Assembly: GCA_023128635.1 (NCBI GenBank)
Contig: JAGMDP010000056.1
Location: 1 to 13,892, forward strand
Source: Candidatus Heimdallarchaeota archaeon
GTDB taxonomy: Archaea; Asgardarchaeota; Heimdallarchaeia; JABLTI01
Direction: 5' to 3'
DNA: 13,892 bases
Shown here: positions 7,390 to 13,892 of the stretch, piece after piece
Position numbering within the stretch: the first letter of the stretch is position 1
How the letters are laid out: each line of letters begins with the position of its first letter
Notes under the pieces: model-generated
Told to the model about the DNA's origin: nothing
Databases searched by the model: none
What the model saw: the letters and a program-made list of their open reading frames with translations, nothing else
Program-made: the position numbers and the translations under genes

Positions 7390-7426
7390 AGTTAGGTGGA
7401 GAATATTATATTCCACGTTGTTAACT
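7390..7426. repeat. Imperfect inverted repeat between the QueG-like copies
   Basis: AGTTA (7390-7394) mirrors TAACT (7422-7426), GTGGA (7396-7400) mirrors TCCAC (7412-7416), and AATAT (7402-7406) mirrors ATATT just before TCCAC. The nested symmetry spans most of 37 bases in the 137-base gap between the two paralogues. It could be an operator or the end of the first transcript; neither is proven. Confidence 0.4.
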
Positions 7427-7488
7427 ACAATCTCCAAAAAATTGATGAATTTAAGATTATTGTAGTATTTTAGGGGTAGCTCTGAAAA

Positions 7489-8412
7489 TTGAAAGAAGAA
7501 TTCATTCTTAATAATTTACGTGTAAAATACAAAGTGATTTCAGTTAAACGTTTGCAAGAATTACAAGCAGATATTGATAAGACTGAACAAGATGGAAATC
7601 TAAGCAAACTTAAAGCATCTAGATCTTATATTAAAAAATTCAAATTTCAGCTACCTAAAAATTTTCCAGATGCAAAATATATTGTAGTTTTAGCCATAGA
7701 ACATAACCTAGCTAAGGTTAATTTTCATTTAAATGGTCAAAAACACGAGATTTTTCTACCTCATGATTATCACAAACTAGATGCTTCAGTTGAGGAACTA
7801 AATGAATTGGTAAAAAGAGAAATTGTTAAAGAAGAAGGATACAAAGTTGAGCATAATAGAACGATGTTTTTGAAGCTACTTGCTGTAAGAAGTGGACTTG
7901 GGAAATACGGAAGAAATAATATATGCTATGTTGATGGTTTAGGCAGTTTTCTTTCACTTTATACTTTCTTTACTGATTTTGATTTTCAAATAGATAATTG
8001 GCATGAACTAAGCATGATGGATGAATGTGATGATTGTACTATCTGTACGGATAATTGCCCAACAAGAGCAATCCCAGATATAGATGATGAAGAATTCATT
8101 ATTGATGTCGAAAGTTGTATACCTTTTCATAACGAGCTTTTAGGAGAATTCCCTAATTGGATGCCAACTGATGCTCACAATTCTTTATTTGGTTGTAGAA
8201 GATGTCAACAATATTGTCCAGTAAATTCGAAAGTTATTGAGAAGATAATACGATTAGAAGATATTACAGAGGAAGAAACAAAAATGATTTTAAAAGGAAA
8301 AAATATCGAAGAATTGACAAGATCTATTGGTCAAAAACTGAGAATGTTTGATTCATCTGTTGAATTCAATTTGGATATAATTAAGAGAAATCTTGAAGTA
8401 TTATTGAAATAA
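7489..8412 (+). CDS. QueG-like double [4Fe-4S] cluster protein, copy 2 (COG1600)
   Basis: A 307-residue paralogue of the preceding gene, alignable end to end with roughly 70 per cent identity by eye. The first 38 residues and the LLAVRSGLG-YGRNNICYV segment are nearly unchanged. All eight cluster cysteines are kept: 180, 183, 186, 190, 210, 236, 239 and 243. Differences concentrate around residues 86-93, the loop after the first cluster (IPDIDDEEF here) and the C-terminal 40 residues, as expected if the copies have diverged in substrate or partner. The start is TTG at 7489, which aligns with the ATG of copy 1; AGGGG lies 13 bases upstream. The stop is followed by TAATCTCACTA, also present after copy 1. 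The GH31 gene follows after 44 bases and may share the transcript. The substrate is unknown; a corrinoid-dependent reductase is the best family-level guess. Confidence 0.85.
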   Translation: MKEEFILNNLRVKYKVISVKRLQELQADIDKTEQDGNLSKLKASRSYIKKFKFQLPKNFPDAKYIVVLAIEHNLAKVNFHLNGQKHEIFLPHDYHKLDASVEELNELVKREIVKEEGYKVEHNRTMFLKLLAVRSGLGKYGRNNICYVDGLGSFLSLYTFFTDFDFQIDNWHELSMMDECDDCTICTDNCPTRAIPDIDDEEFIIDVESCIPFHNELLGEFPNWMPTDAHNSLFGCRRCQQYCPVNSKVIEKIIRLEDITEEETKMILKGKNIEELTRSIGQKLRMFDSSVEFNLDIIKRNLEVLLK

Positions 8413-8456
8413 TCTCACTAAAAATTATAAACTAAGGCATTAATTGGTGTAGTATT

Positions 8457-11129
8457 ATGTCCAATCCATCAATCAAAGAAGCTCAAGCTTTTGAGCATTC
8501 AATAGTAACACATGGAAACGTTAGAATTACTGTATTCACCTCTCGATTATTTCGAATTGAATATTCAAAGAATAAGAAATTCGAGGATCGACCAACTCAG
8601 ATTATATGGAATCGGCAATTTCCGGAAGTCCCAATTGAAATCAAAAAAACCGAAGATTCTCTTGAAATTACTACTGATGATTTGAAAGTACTATATCGTG
8701 ATACTATGAATGCTCCTTCACCTTCAAATCTTATTATTTCTGAAATAAATGAAGATTTCACTTGGCACCCTGGTAAAAAAGACTCTGATAATCTAAAGGG
8801 AACATCGCGAACACTTGATGAAGCAGATGGAAAAATTTCATTAGAAAATGGATTAATCTCTCGAGTAGGATGGAGTATTATTGATGATTCTAGTTCTTTA
8901 GTTTTTAATCAAGATGGATGGATGGAACCTCGAAAAGCATCATGTTCTGATGTTTACTTCTTTGGATATGGAATAAAGTATCAGGATTGTCTTGATGATT
9001 ACATCAAATTAAGTGGAAAAGTACCTCTTCTACCTCGATGGATATTAGGAAATTGGTGGTCTCGTTATTGGGAATATACCCAAGAAGGTGTTGAGCAATT
9101 AGTAGAGGAATTCAGAGAGAATGATATTCCCTTATCGATCTTTATTATAGACATGGATTGGCATATAACTGATGTGAAAAATTACTGGAAAAAACCAGAA
9201 CATAGAGAAAAGGTTCCTAGGAAAATTATCCCTCCAGTTCATGATGGCTGGACAGGATTCACGTGGAATGAAGATCTTTTTCCTGATTACAAAAAATTGC
9301 TTGAGTTCCTTCGAAGAAATAATGTTCGTACTGCTCTTAATCTGCATCCAGCAACTGGCATTTACCCACATGAAATTCAATATTCTAAGATTTCAAATCG
9401 TTTAAGTCAAGATCCAAGAACATGTAAACCAATAGATTTTGATATCGCGAATCAAGAATTTGCTAAAGCGTATTTTGAAGAAATTCTACACCCTTATCAA
9501 GAAAATGGCGTTGATTTTTGGTGGATTGATTGGCAACAAGGTAAAAAAACAAAGTTGCCAGGATTAGATCCTCTTTGGTGGCTCAATCACTTACATTTTG
9601 AAGATTTATCTTCTGATTCTAAAAAACGTCCTTTGGTATTTTCACGATGGGGTGGATTGGGAAATCATAGATATCCTATAGGATTTTCCGGTGACACTTA
9701 TATCACTTGGAAAAGCCTTGCCTTCCAACCAAATTTCACTAGCACTGCGGCAAATGTTGGATATTTTTGGTGGAGCCACGATATTGGGGGACATATGGGT
9801 GGAGCTGAAGATGCAGAACTATATACTCGTTGGATCCAATATGGTTGCTTTAGTCCAATATTAAGATTGCATTCAACAAAGAATCACTTTATTGATGAGT
9901 TACCTTGGAAGTTTGATAAGGAGACATTTTCGATAGTTAAAGCAGCCCTACAGTTAAGACATCAATTGATTCCTTATATTTACTCAATGGCTTGGTTATC
10001 ATTTTCAAAAAATCTCCCACTTTGTCAACCGATGTATTATCTTTATCCATTAAGGGAGTCCAGTTATACTTTCATTGATCAATATTTCTTTGGTTCAGAA
10101 CTTTTAGTTGCACCTATAATTTCACCTATGGACCCAGCGGTTGGATTAAGTCGAAAAGAAATATGGTTGCCTGAGGGATTATGGTTTGACTATAATTCCG
10201 GTGAATGTATAAATGGCGAAAAAGTCCATGTAAGTTATTTCTTCAAAAAGGAAATTCCAATTTATGCCAAAGCAGGAGCAATTATTCCAATTACATCTGA
10301 TTATCACAATTCCCATCTTTCCAATCCAAAATCGATTCAGCTTTTAGTATTTCCAGGGAATGATAATCAATTTATTTTGTATGAAGATGATGGAACCTCA
10401 CAGAAATACAAGTCTGGAAAGAATGCTCAAACAGAGATTAACTTAGTATCATCTAAGAAATCAGTAACTTTAGAAATAAATCCAACACAAGGTGATCTCA
10501 GTAATATACCAAAAAATAGAGAATTTGAAATAATTGTAAAAGGTATACATAAACCAAAAACAATCCTAATTAAAATCGATGCTACTGAAAAAGAAATTAA
10601 TTGGACTTTCGACAAGAAAACGCGTACATTAAGCATTGAACCAATAGCAATTAAACCTAATCAAAAAGTACATTGTCAAATTAATCATGTTAAAGAACTC
10701 ATAAACCAAGAACCTAGAATTGAAGAGAGACTATACTCATTTCTAAGAGCGATGCAAATTCCTCATAACTTGAAATCCGATCTCTACAAAAATAGAGATA
10801 AATTGATTTCAGAAGTTCATACATTAAATGAATCACTGAAGATCTTTAGAAATATACCCAAGAATATTGATTCTTCACATAATTATGATACTGTAATTCA
10901 ATTGATTGCTTTTGTATACATTCTAGATGCGGTACAACCAAAAATACTGAAGATATCTGAAACGAAAAATATGCTAAAGAATACTCCAGATAATGAACTT
11001 AGAAGGATGGTAGAAAGATTTTCATTGTTGTATTCTGGTAGTGCTAATGCGAATGATATTTTCCCTCTTACTAAACCGCAACTTCAATCATTAATCGAAA
11101 CTTTAACCCAACAGCCACTCAGATTTTAA
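8457..11129 (+). CDS. Glycoside hydrolase family 31 alpha-glycosidase with C-terminal helical extension
   Basis: This 890-residue protein has the GH31 architecture. An N-terminal beta-sandwich (residues about 10-185: RITVFTSRLFRIEYS) precedes the catalytic barrel (about 190-530: LPRWILGNWWSRYWEYTQEG, FIIDMDWHITD), with the nucleophile Asp358 in FWWIDWQQG and the acid/base Asp413 in GFSGDTYITW. WWSHDIGGHMGG and SPILRLHS are also conserved. A proximal beta-domain (AGAIIP) and a distal DUF5110-like domain (LLVFPGNDNQFILYEDDGTS) follow. It should hydrolyse or transfer alpha-linked glucose, xylose or galactose; the exact sugar cannot be read. Residues about 745-890 form an extra helical region not recognised as part of GH31. 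There is no signal peptide, so it acts in the cytoplasm on imported or stored oligosaccharides. ATG 8457 has GGTG 7 bases upstream. The dehydrogenase gene follows by 14 bases, suggesting one operon. Confidence 0.92.
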   Translation: MSNPSIKEAQAFEHSIVTHGNVRITVFTSRLFRIEYSKNKKFEDRPTQIIWNRQFPEVPIEIKKTEDSLEITTDDLKVLYRDTMNAPSPSNLIISEINEDFTWHPGKKDSDNLKGTSRTLDEADGKISLENGLISRVGWSIIDDSSSLVFNQDGWMEPRKASCSDVYFFGYGIKYQDCLDDYIKLSGKVPLLPRWILGNWWSRYWEYTQEGVEQLVEEFRENDIPLSIFIIDMDWHITDVKNYWKKPEHREKVPRKIIPPVHDGWTGFTWNEDLFPDYKKLLEFLRRNNVRTALNLHPATGIYPHEIQYSKISNRLSQDPRTCKPIDFDIANQEFAKAYFEEILHPYQENGVDFWWIDWQQGKKTKLPGLDPLWWLNHLHFEDLSSDSKKRPLVFSRWGGLGNHRYPIGFSGDTYITWKSLAFQPNFTSTAANVGYFWWSHDIGGHMGGAEDAELYTRWIQYGCFSPILRLHSTKNHFIDELPWKFDKETFSIVKAALQLRHQLIPYIYSMAWLSFSKNLPLCQPMYYLYPLRESSYTFIDQYFFGSELLVAPIISPMDPAVGLSRKEIWLPEGLWFDYNSGECINGEKVHVSYFFKKEIPIYAKAGAIIPITSDYHNSHLSNPKSIQLLVFPGNDNQFILYEDDGTSQKYKSGKNAQTEINLVSSKKSVTLEINPTQGDLSNIPKNREFEIIVKGIHKPKTILIKIDATEKEINWTFDKKTRTLSIEPIAIKPNQKVHCQINHVKELINQEPRIEERLYSFLRAMQIPHNLKSDLYKNRDKLISEVHTLNESLKIFRNIPKNIDSSHNYDTVIQLIAFVYILDAVQPKILKISETKNMLKNTPDNELRRMVERFSLLYSGSANANDIFPLTKPQLQSLIETLTQQPLRF

Positions 11130-11143
11130 TTGACGTGATAATA

Positions 11144-12166
11144 ATGAAGCAACAAGTTATGATTGAACCAGGAAAAATCACTTTCCGGGAAATACCTATT
11201 CCTGAGTTAAAAGAAAATGAAGTTTTGATTAAAATCATGCGTATAGGTGTTTGTGGAAGTGACATTCATGTCTACTATGGTAAACATCCTTATACCTCAT
11301 ATCCTATTACTCAAGGCCACGAAGTCTCAGGTATAATTGAAAAGGTTGGTTCTAAAGTAACTGAGTTAAAAACCGGGGATAAAGTAACAATTCAGCCACA
11401 AGTTGTTTGTGGGAAATGCCATTCTTGTTTACATGGTAATTATCACATATGTGATGAACTAAAAGTCATGGGTTTTCAGACAACTGGTATGGCTTCTGAG
11501 TTCTTTGTTACTGATTTAGATCGCATTCTCAAGCTACCTGATGATATGTCCTTTGAGCAAGGCGCAATGATTGAACCTATGGCAGTTGCTTGTGGAGTCT
11601 TTACCAAAACAGATGATTTGAATGGATTAAATGTTGTTGTTTTAGGTGCAGGACCGATTGGAAATCTAACTGCACAAACTGCAAAAGCTCTTGGTGCTAA
11701 ATCGGTTTTAATAACTGATGTGAGTGATTTTCGATTGGAAATCGCAAAAAAAGTAGGAATTGATTATACTATTAATCCTCTAATGCAGAATTTATCTGAA
11801 GAGATTGTGATAGCTTTTGGTCCTGATAAAGCTGATTTAATTATCGAATGTGTTGGGATTAATCAAACAATCAATGATGCGATTGCAAATGCAAGGAAAG
11901 GGACAGACATAGTTCTTGTAGGAGTATTTGGTGACAAACCAACAGTAGATTTAGGAACCGTGCAGGATCGCGAATTACGACTTATTGGCATGCTCATGTA
12001 TCAAACTAAAGAGTATCTTAAGGCCATTGAATTAGTTAGTTCCGGAAAAATCCAACTTGAACCTCTTATGACGAAACATTTCAAATTCGAAGACTACGAT
12101 GAAGCCTACCAATATATTGAAAACAAGAAAGATAAAGCTATGAAGATTTTTATTGATATCAACTGA
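11144..12166 (+). CDS. Zinc-dependent medium-chain alcohol/polyol dehydrogenase
   Basis: A 340-residue MDR-family dehydrogenase of the sorbitol/threonine dehydrogenase type. Catalytic zinc ligands are Cys37 (GVCGSDIHVY), His59-Glu60 (GHEVSG) and probably Glu144 (MIEPMAVA). The structural zinc is held by Cys89, 92, 95 and 103 (CGKCHSCLHGNYHIC). The Rossmann nucleotide site is VVLGAGPIGNLTAQ (GxGxxG at 168-173), with Asp192 at the end of the second strand favouring NAD over NADP. Length and domain order are normal. The substrate is probably a polyol or sugar, given its position 14 bases after the GH31 gene, but threonine or another secondary alcohol is possible. The frame begins at GTG 11135; ATG 11144 is preferred because GTGAT, the 3' half of an archaeal Shine-Dalgarno, lies four bases before it. 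The stop directly abuts the stop of the opposite-strand V4R gene. Confidence 0.92.
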   Translation: MKQQVMIEPGKITFREIPIPELKENEVLIKIMRIGVCGSDIHVYYGKHPYTSYPITQGHEVSGIIEKVGSKVTELKTGDKVTIQPQVVCGKCHSCLHGNYHICDELKVMGFQTTGMASEFFVTDLDRILKLPDDMSFEQGAMIEPMAVACGVFTKTDDLNGLNVVVLGAGPIGNLTAQTAKALGAKSVLITDVSDFRLEIAKKVGIDYTINPLMQNLSEEIVIAFGPDKADLIIECVGINQTINDAIANARKGTDIVLVGVFGDKPTVDLGTVQDRELRLIGMLMYQTKEYLKAIELVSSGKIQLEPLMTKHFKFEDYDEAYQYIENKKDKAMKIFIDIN

Positions 12167-12886
12167 TTACTCTTCATCTGTGATATTAGCTAAATACTCT
12201 TTGACTTTTTCTTCTAACTTATCTACTGGAGTCATAATGAATAAGCATTCTTTATCGCCTTTCGCTCTACAAGTAAGCTCTCTAGCATCGAGTTCTAGAC
12301 CAAAACTCTCACTACACCATCCAGAAGAATATCCTGCATTCATAACACAAATTGGTAAATGTGAGTTCTCTCCTCTTGCTAAAATATAGGAATCAGCTTC
12401 GAATGACTGTGGATGAGTATAAATTAGAAAGTAATTCTCATCAGGAGAAGGATTAGATTCTGGTTTAATACTTACTTTTGCCCAACCAGTATAAGCAAAA
12501 TGAATTGGTCCTGTTGACAATTTCTCTATAGGATCATCAAAACCCATTGAGAGGTGGAATTTCTTCGCATCTGATCTACCCAAGGATTTTGCTAGTTGAT
12601 AAATTAATTTTATAACATAAGGATTGTTTAATCCACCATCCAATTCTAACAATGATGCTATTGCTTCTGGAAAACCTAATCTCATTGCGGCTGCTCGTAC
12701 AAGGATGTATCTTTCCCCCCCAATCAAAATTCGACCTGTTGATGGATCCCATTCTAGTAAATCAAAATACTTGGCTACTTTATCTTCTGCTTCTTTAAAT
12801 TGAGCTTTGAATGCATCTGGAACTTCTACTGTTTCCAGTTCATCAGATCCCTTTGCTTTTCTTTTTTTCTTTAATCGATCTTTCAA
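12167..12886 (-). CDS. XylR_N + V4R domain (Bet3-related) small-molecule binding protein
   Basis: A 239-residue protein with a lysine/arginine-rich N-terminus (MKDRLKKKRKAK). A XylR_N-like region follows (about 41-130: WDPSTGRILIGGERYILVR, GFPEAIASLLEL, then LAKSLGRSDAKKF), and then a V4R domain (about 140-220). The V4R end is unmistakable: NAGYSSGWCSESFG, ELDARELTCRAKGDKECLFI, with cysteines 180, 191, 206 and 214. V4R domains bind hydrophobic small molecules or metal and are homologous to the TRAPP subunit Bet3. Without a DNA-binding or kinase domain this looks like a stand-alone sensor or adaptor. The start is TTG at 12886: TTGA overlaps the stop codon of the upstream gene, and GAGGAAG lies a few bases upstream, so translation is almost certainly coupled to that gene. 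The ligand is unknown. Confidence 0.85.
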   Translation of the reverse strand: MKDRLKKKRKAKGSDELETVEVPDAFKAQFKEAEDKVAKYFDLLEWDPSTGRILIGGERYILVRAAAMRLGFPEAIASLLELDGGLNNPYVIKLIYQLAKSLGRSDAKKFHLSMGFDDPIEKLSTGPIHFAYTGWAKVSIKPESNPSPDENYFLIYTHPQSFEADSYILARGENSHLPICVMNAGYSSGWCSESFGLELDARELTCRAKGDKECLFIMTPVDKLEEKVKEYLANITDEE

Positions 12887-13602
12887 CTTCCAGCTTCCTC
12901 GAAAATACTATCATAAGGTGATTTTAGATTTCCAATTCGATCTTTAATATCTCTTAAATCAACATCAGTTTTCTTGTATCCAAGAATATTTAATTTTGAA
13001 TCAATATAAACAGTAAATTGGTGGGAACAAATATCTCCTTTGAAAATTCTATGTTCTGCTAGTTTCAGACTACCTTGTAATTTTGGAACAGAAACTTGGT
13101 TTTTGTTATGACAGACAGGGCAAATTATTTGCACTTTATTCTTTAATTGTGAATCTTCTAGAATGCCAAACTTGATTGATTCTTCCATTAATTGATCAAA
13201 ATTACTGAGAAAATCTTGAGAAAATTCTGTGTCACTGATAAATGATTTTCTCATATTTTGTTTCAAATTATCAATAAACGCTGACAAGTATGAAGCTTCT
13301 TTATAAACTGTTAAACGACTTTCTCGATTAAATAGTAATGATATCGAAAATCTTTTTTCTTTCCCTCGAACATCACTTTTATTTATTGTGAAGAATTGTG
13401 TAAAAGTTATGATATCTTCTTCTTGAATTGGTATTATTGATTCGTCTGTACTGTAATTAGCTTTTTCGGAATCAGTAAAAGAAAATGAACCTACCATTGT
13501 CTTAAAGACAATTTTCTTGGCTAAATTCGGAGCAATTCCTTTGAAGCAGATGACTTTAGGACCTTCTTTATCATCAAGAGTTCCTACACATATACCAATT
13601 AT
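12883..13602 (-). CDS. Longin-like N-terminal domain + zinc-ribbon protein, probable non-canonical start
   Basis: The first ATG (13497) gives 204 residues, but the frame continues upstream with convincing coding sequence: IIGICVGTLDDKEGPKVICF, then KGIAPNLAKKIVFKTM joining MVGSFSFTD. No ATG, GTG or TTG occurs before the in-frame TAG at 13627-13629. GGAGG (13611-13615) sits 8 bases before ATA (13602) and 11 before ATT (13599), so one of these is proposed as start (239 or 238 residues). The beta-strand opening IIGICV-TLDDKEGP followed by VRGKEKRFSISLLF and a YLSAFIDNL helix resembles longin/roadblock-type alpha-beta folds (inference). The C-terminal part has C-x2-C (ICPVCH, Cys126 and 129 from the ATG) and C-x-H (ICSHQF, Cys157 and His159), a zinc-ribbon-like module ending VYIDSKLNILGYKKTDV. 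It is coupled to the V4R gene by a 4-base stop/start overlap. Function unknown; possibly a GTPase-pathway or trafficking-like adaptor. Confidence 0.7.
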   Translation of the reverse strand: MIGICVGTLDDKEGPKVICFKGIAPNLAKKIVFKTMVGSFSFTDSEKANYSTDESIIPIQEEDIITFTQFFTINKSDVRGKEKRFSISLLFNRESRLTVYKEASYLSAFIDNLKQNMRKSFISDTEFSQDFLSNFDQLMEESIKFGILEDSQLKNKVQIICPVCHNKNQVSVPKLQGSLKLAEHRIFKGDICSHQFTVYIDSKLNILGYKKTDVDLRDIKDRIGNLKSPYDSIFEEAGS

Positions 13603-13610
13603 TTTGGAAC

Positions 13611-13615
13611 CCTCC
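13611..13615 (-). promoter_or_regulatory. Shine-Dalgarno GGAGG pointing to an ATA/ATT start
   Basis: Minus-strand GGAGG is followed by GTTCCAAA and then ATA-ATT-GGT. The spacing of 8 or 11 bases brackets the 10-base spacing at the ATG 3502 site. It is more than 100 bases from ATG 13497, so it cannot serve that codon. Confidence 0.55.
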
Positions 13616-13728
13616 GTACTCGTTAGCTACAAGCATAATTTCCAATTAATTAGTGTTAAGTTTAGGGCAATCAAACGATTGAGCATTTCTCCAATTACTA
13701 TTACGTGATAATTCTTTCATAGAAAAAG

Positions 13729-13734
13729 CTTAAG
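13729..13734 (+). promoter_or_regulatory. TATA-like element before the amidohydrolase gene
   Basis: GAAAAAG precedes CTTAAG here, 53 bases before ATG 13787. This is an acceptable BRE/TATA pair that would give a leader of about 30 bases. The gap from 13603 to 13786 is otherwise non-coding on both strands as far as can be seen. Confidence 0.3.
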
Positions 13735-13742
13735 AGCTCAAA

Positions 13743-13754
13743 AGTGTACACTTC
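13743..13754. promoter_or_regulatory. Perfect 12-bp palindrome (candidate operator)
   Basis: AAGTGTACACTT is its own reverse complement. It lies between the TATA-like element and ATG 13787, close to the expected transcription start, where a repressor dimer would block initiation. Short palindromes also arise by chance. Confidence 0.35.
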
Positions 13755-13786
13755 AGATTAGAAAATCAATCGGAAAGATGTTGTCA

Positions 13787-13892
13787 TGAGTAAAAATGAT
13801 AAGAGATTAATTGTGAAAAATGGGAATATGTTCGATTCTCTTACTGGAAAAATCAAAGAGAATACAACAATTGCCATTTCTGGTAAGAAAAT
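13787..13892 (+). CDS. Amidohydrolase-like protein, N-terminus only (cut by window end)
   Basis: ATG 13787 opens a frame that runs off the window after 35 codons. The product begins MSKNDKRLIVKNGNMFDS and continues LTGKIKENTTIAISGKK. The order hydrophobic strand, K-N-G-x-x-F/L-D, short loop, E-N-T-x-I-x-I-x-G is the usual first beta-hairpin of metal-dependent amidohydrolases such as imidazolonepropionase-like or dihydroorotase-like enzymes. The metal-binding HxH motif would lie beyond the window, so the class and substrate cannot be determined. GGAAAG at 13772-13777 is a possible ribosome binding site. It is transcribed divergently from the longin-like/V4R pair. Confidence 0.65.

Noticed and set aside
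13517..13708. 63-residue plus-strand frame
   Set aside because: It overlaps the upstream part of the longin-like gene on the opposite strand, where the minus-strand frame is clearly the coding one; its own product has no recognisable features.

Overview
The window is AT-rich, densely packed, and reads as archaeal. The evidence is a tRNA gene interrupted next to the anticodon by a short intron with a bulge-helix-bulge-like fold, TATA-type promoter elements rather than -35/-10 boxes, and archaeal protein families. A protein pair combining a probable longin-like/zinc-ribbon protein with a XylR_N+V4R protein, plus a NosD-like beta-helix surface protein, points to an Asgard archaeon (possibly Heimdallarchaeia-like). 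That lineage call is inference. Start codons include ATG, GTG and TTG, and intergenic gaps are short: two convergent pairs are separated by 2 and 0 bases.

Layout. Positions 2-2384 (+): the 3' part of a glutaminyl-tRNA synthetase gene, then a nine-repeat TPR protein. Positions 2387-4493 (-): two overlapping genes for paired Fe-S proteins of the 2-hydroxyacyl-CoA dehydratase/activase-related type (COG3580 and COG3581). Positions 4582-5055 (-): a DinB-fold protein. Positions 5173-6159 (+): a secreted, C-terminally anchored beta-helix protein. Positions 6236-6341 (+): intron-containing tRNA-Gln(TTG). Positions 6431-8412 (+): two tandem, strongly similar QueG-like double-[4Fe-4S] proteins. Positions 8457-12166 (+): a GH31 glycosidase followed closely by a zinc-dependent dehydrogenase, probably one sugar-metabolism operon. 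Positions 12167-13602 (-): a V4R protein translationally coupled to an upstream longin-like/zinc-ribbon protein. From 13787 (+): the first codons of an amidohydrolase-like protein, cut by the window end.

How they fit together. A GlnRS and a tRNA-Gln lie about 5 kb apart in a domain where Gln-tRNA is normally made by transamidation. The GH31 enzyme would release sugars and the dehydrogenase would oxidise a polyol or sugar. The Fe-S proteins (COG3580/3581 pair and QueG-like pair) indicate anaerobic redox chemistry. The most intriguing part is the right end. The upstream protein of the V4R pair has clear coding sequence 35 codons upstream of its first ATG but no ATG, GTG or TTG there. Instead a perfect GGAGG lies 8-11 bases before in-frame ATA and ATT codons. 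V4R is a homologue of the TRAPP subunit Bet3, so pairing it with a possible longin-like protein invites comparison with eukaryotic trafficking complexes; that link is a hypothesis.

No gene-free stretch exceeds 300 bases. No CRISPR array, insertion sequence or rRNA was seen.
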